Shown here: piece by piece, positions 62,601 through 64,000 of the stretch
Layout of the letters: each line of letters starts with the position of its first letter
Numbering within the stretch: position 1 is the first letter of the stretch
Assembly (NCBI RefSeq): GCF_003970675.1
Contig: NZ_CP034562.1
Location: 3,224,001 to 3,288,000 of the forward strand
DNA length: 64,000 nt
Source of the DNA: Flammeovirga pectinis
GTDB taxonomy: Bacteria > Bacteroidota > Bacteroidia > Cytophagales > Flammeovirgaceae
Direction: 5' to 3'
Notes under the pieces: generated by a model
Told to the model about the DNA's origin: nothing
Databases searched by the model: none
The model's input: the letters and a program-made list of their open reading frames with translations, nothing else
Position numbers and translations under genes: made by a program

Positions 62601-63034
62601 AAACAGATTTTGAAATTTTAATACCTGATAGTTACGTCTCAAATATTTCTGAACGTCTTAATTTATATATGAAAGCAGATAAATTAAAAGATGAGAAAGA
62701 AATGGAGAAATTCACAAAACACCTTCAAGATAGATTTGGTCCGATTCCTCAACCTGTAACAGATTTACTGATTACTGTAAAAATGCGTTGGGTAGCTCAA
62801 AAACTTGGAATGGAGAAGCTTATTCTTAAAAATGAGTCTTTAAAAGCATACTTATTAGAGCACACACATGCAGAGTATTATCAATCGGATGAATTTGGAA
62901 AAATATTAATGTATGTACAGACACATCCTAAAATTTGTCAGATAAAAGAGACTAAAAAGCGATTAATCCTTAATATTGAAGAGATTACAGACATTAATAA
63001 AGGGTTAGAACTATTATATCTATTAAACAAATAA
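59666..63034 (+). CDS. mfd: Transcription-repair coupling factor Mfd
   Basis: 1122 residues. N-terminal UvrB-like domains (about 1-350; FEPTDFVYEAGQFAIRGGIIDIYS), an RNA-polymerase-interacting CarD-like domain (LKELRELKAGDFVAHMDHGIGRFAGM, about 440-500), then the RecG-like translocase with Walker A GDVGFGKTE at about residue 596 and Walker B DEEQ at about 697, and motif VI QMRGRVGRS. The C-terminal TRCF domain closes the protein. It removes stalled RNA polymerase and recruits UvrA. Single gene with a terminator at 63106. Confidence 0.97.
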   Translation: MEDSQHIRQIELKDLIKAYKDDSNTALIIDKLKNENAAAIYTKGLSGSLDAIIAATTYIHTKGCHVFVMHDAEEAIYFSNDLQNLLPKEDILYFPSSYKKPFELTTVENANVLQRAEILSTLNEKKNKGAILVTHAAALTEKVINKKSLVENTYVARVGEDVEQSFLRELLLEYGFEPTDFVYEAGQFAIRGGIIDIYSYANELPFRIELFGDEIESIRTFDPITQLSQGEKEHAPIVPNVHNKLLQEVRESLLDFLPKTTIWIKDYELLVDTIDKYFERAVESFDEILKVSGGTHIINKPEEIFETKKDFTKLLGKSHRILFGNRKGLRTAETITFDTQPQPSFNKNFHMLGEALEKQQLEGTRNIIVSDLPKQLERLQTIFEEIKPNLFVQELNLSLRGGFIDRQMNIACFTDHEIFERFHSPKGKKKYSKNKSLTLKELRELKAGDFVAHMDHGIGRFAGMEKMKINGKEQESIRLIYRDNDLLYLSLHSLHKISKYSGQEGKQPTVSKLGSPEWENKKKKAKKRVKDIATELIQLYAKRRDAKGYQFDKDGYLQAELESSFIYEDTPDQARATQEVKDDMEKPYPMDRLVCGDVGFGKTEVAIRAAFKAVCDSKQVAILVPTTILAMQHYKTFLARMAELPCNIDYINRFRTTKQIKETLKKVKEGKVDILIGTHRITSKDVEFKDLGLMIIDEEQKFGVKTKEKLKEMRINVDSLTLTATPIPRTLHFSLLGARDLSVIETPPPNRQPVTTQITTLNDEVIRDAIHNELLRGGQAFFVHNRVADIEHFANKIMQLVPDAKVTYAHGQMDGPQLEKIMLRFIQGEYDVLISTNIIESGLDIPNANTIIVNQAHMFGLSDLHQMRGRVGRSNKKAYCYLLTPPTIGLSSDARKRLSTLEEFSDLGDGFKVAMRDLDIRGAGDLLGGEQSGFINDLGFDTFNQILEETVQEIKQTQFADLFKTELEAQSIKVNTVIETDFEILIPDSYVSNISERLNLYMKADKLKDEKEMEKFTKHLQDRFGPIPQPVTDLLITVKMRWVAQKLGMEKLILKNESLKAYLLEHTHAEYYQSDEFGKILMYVQTHPKICQIKETKKRLILNIEEITDINKGLELLYLLNK

Positions 63035-63105
63035 TCACTTTATTTTTAAAAATATTCACAACTCAGCTTTTTAGGTACAATTATTGAATTATGGATTTCG
63101 GTAAC

Positions 63106-63135
63106 GTTTCACTATTGTTTTGTGAAACACTTTTT
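63106..63135 (+). terminator. Terminator of mfd
   Basis: GTTTCAC and GTGAAAC pair around TATTGTTTT, followed by ACTTTTT. Confidence 0.75.
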
Positions 63136-63146
63136 AAGCAATTAAC

Positions 63147-63166
63147 ATGCATTCAATTGAGTGCAT
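63147..63166 (+). promoter_or_regulatory. Near-perfect 20-bp palindrome upstream of gldJ
   Basis: ATGCATTCAATTGAGTGCAT is its own reverse complement except for one base pair. It lies 26 bp before the gldJ start with no T-run, so it could be an operator. Confidence 0.4.
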
Positions 63167-63191
63167 AAGAAAAATAGAGATCTATAATATC

Positions 63192-64000
63192 ATGAGCAAA
63201 AGGAATCTACTCAAATTGGCTTCCGCACTGCTAGCAGCATTAGTAGTAACTGGATGTGCTAAGTCTTCTAAGCCAACTGCAGAAAATCCGGGAGGATATG
63301 ATACCGCAACAGGTTTAGAATATAATGGAAAAGACGATAATTCATTCGCTGTAAGAGAGTATAATGGAATGCCAGAAGTTCCAAATATGCGTTACATCGA
63401 AGGTGGTCGTTTTGTATTAGGTTCTTACGAGGAAGATTTAATGAAATCTCGTGATAACTTAGAACGTACTGTATCTGTAGCATCTTTTTGGATGGACGAA
63501 ACAGAAGTGTCAAATATTAACTGGTTAGCCTACTTACATTATGTAAGTACTGATTCTTCGGTATCAGGAATATCTTATGAAGAGGCATTACCAGATACTA
63601 CTGTTTGGGCAGAGCAATTAGCATTCAATGATCAATATGTTGATCACTACTTACGTTATCCTGGTTTTCGTCAACACCCAGTTGTTGGTGTAACATGGAC
63701 TCAAGCACAAAACTATTGTGCATGGCGTACATCTGTAGTAAATAAAAACCTAGCAGTAAGCGATGGTACTGATGAAGAAGCTGAAGCAGCTGAAAATGGA
63801 GAACCAATTCCATTAGAATCTGGTGTCGTTCTTCCTGCATTCCGTTTGCCTACAGAAGCTGAATGGGATTACGCAGCTCAAGCACTTATCGGTTTACAAG
63901 ATATCGATGAAAATTACTCTGAACGTCGTATTTATCCTTGGTCTGGTCATTCAGTAAGAAATCCTTACGGTGATCACATGGGTGATATGATGGCTAACTT
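63192..64000 (+). CDS. gldJ: Gliding motility lipoprotein GldJ (partial, C-terminus cut by window edge)
   Basis: 269 residues seen. Lipoprotein signal MSKRNLLKLASALLAALVVTGC (lipobox VTGC). The following SUMF1/FGE-type domain has MRYIEGGRFVLGS, ASFWMDETEVSNINWLAYLHYV, PDTTVWAEQLAFNDQYVDHYLRYPGFRQHPVVGVTW and FRLPTEAEWDYAAQ. The DTxVW..ELAYN.PYVE-like block and the RYPGF..PVVGVxW run are typical of GldJ, not of GldK. GldJ is an outer-membrane component of the Bacteroidota gliding/type IX secretion machinery. Confidence 0.9.
   Translation, partial: MSKRNLLKLASALLAALVVTGCAKSSKPTAENPGGYDTATGLEYNGKDDNSFAVREYNGMPEVPNMRYIEGGRFVLGSYEEDLMKSRDNLERTVSVASFWMDETEVSNINWLAYLHYVSTDSSVSGISYEEALPDTTVWAEQLAFNDQYVDHYLRYPGFRQHPVVGVTWTQAQNYCAWRTSVVNKNLAVSDGTDEEAEAAENGEPIPLESGVVLPAFRLPTEAEWDYAAQALIGLQDIDENYSERRIYPWSGHSVRNPYGDHMGDMMAN

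Noticed and set aside
63268-63840. Reverse-strand frames of 71-81 codons inside gldJ
   Set aside because: Shadows of the gldJ coding frame; composition is typical of antisense translation.

Overview
The window is low-GC DNA from a member of the Bacteroidota, most likely a gliding marine member of the Cytophagia (Flammeovirga-like). The basis for this is: a GldJ-type gliding lipoprotein at the right edge; a TPR/LuxR-type regulator at the left edge; a BatA/BatB-type VWA protein; a TonB C-terminal-domain protein; Bacteroidota-style promoter elements (TTTG followed about 20 nt later by TAnnTTTG); and little sign of Shine-Dalgarno sequences. The genus is an inference; no rRNA gene is present.

Layout. 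1-9.0 kb: a divergent TPR-HTH regulator and a four-gene cluster of planctomycete-type proteins (c-type haem DUF1549/LamG/DUF1553 lipoprotein, DUF1501 protein, beta-propeller, DUF2231-haem-LRR membrane protein). 9.0-20.0 kb: a mobile, accessory region. An IS200-type element (about 565 bp) splits a small gene in frame and is followed by an IS30-like helix-turn-helix gene. Then comes an integron-like cassette array without an integrase in the window: five cassettes, three near-identical 72-74 bp attC sites, one unusual 200-nt attC-like site, and two attC half-sites interrupted by group II introns. A DUF4172-Fic gene with its own operator-like repeats follows, bounded on both sides by 3'-end fragments of a second group II intron type. 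20.3-31.2 kb: alkyl sulfatase, a Trm11-like methyltransferase, an SGNH hydrolase with a dual-cNMP/PlsC-like protein, a WD40-caspase protein and small membrane proteins.

31.3-37.5 kb holds core genes: acpP-fabF with a long hairpin between them, rnc, an NlpC/P60 lipoprotein with a paralogue that has lost its catalytic residues, and parE. 37.9-49.9 kb: RDD and TonB_C proteins, an alpha/beta hydrolase-YigZ-EI24-lipoprotein run, PAP2 phosphatase with a GT39-type transferase, lepA, a membrane PP2C/SpoIIE phosphatase, and a Rof-like gene overlapping a DinB-like gene. 50-64 kb: a degenerate umuD coupled to umuC, a TetR regulator, prmC, a BatB-like protein, tRNA-Ser(GCU) and tRNA-Pro(UGG), a second PAP2 protein, an LtaS-like sulfatase, mfd, and the start of gldJ.

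Most notable: (1) the cassette array, recognised because each cassette's first bases (G|TT...) are the reverse complement of the R'' box at its own far end, with a class C group II intron inserted in the bottom strand of an attC; (2) a UmuD homologue that starts at the processed UmuD' position, has lost the catalytic Ser and Lys, and carries a one-base deletion in a C tract; (3) an NlpC/P60 pseudoenzyme directly behind its intact paralogue.
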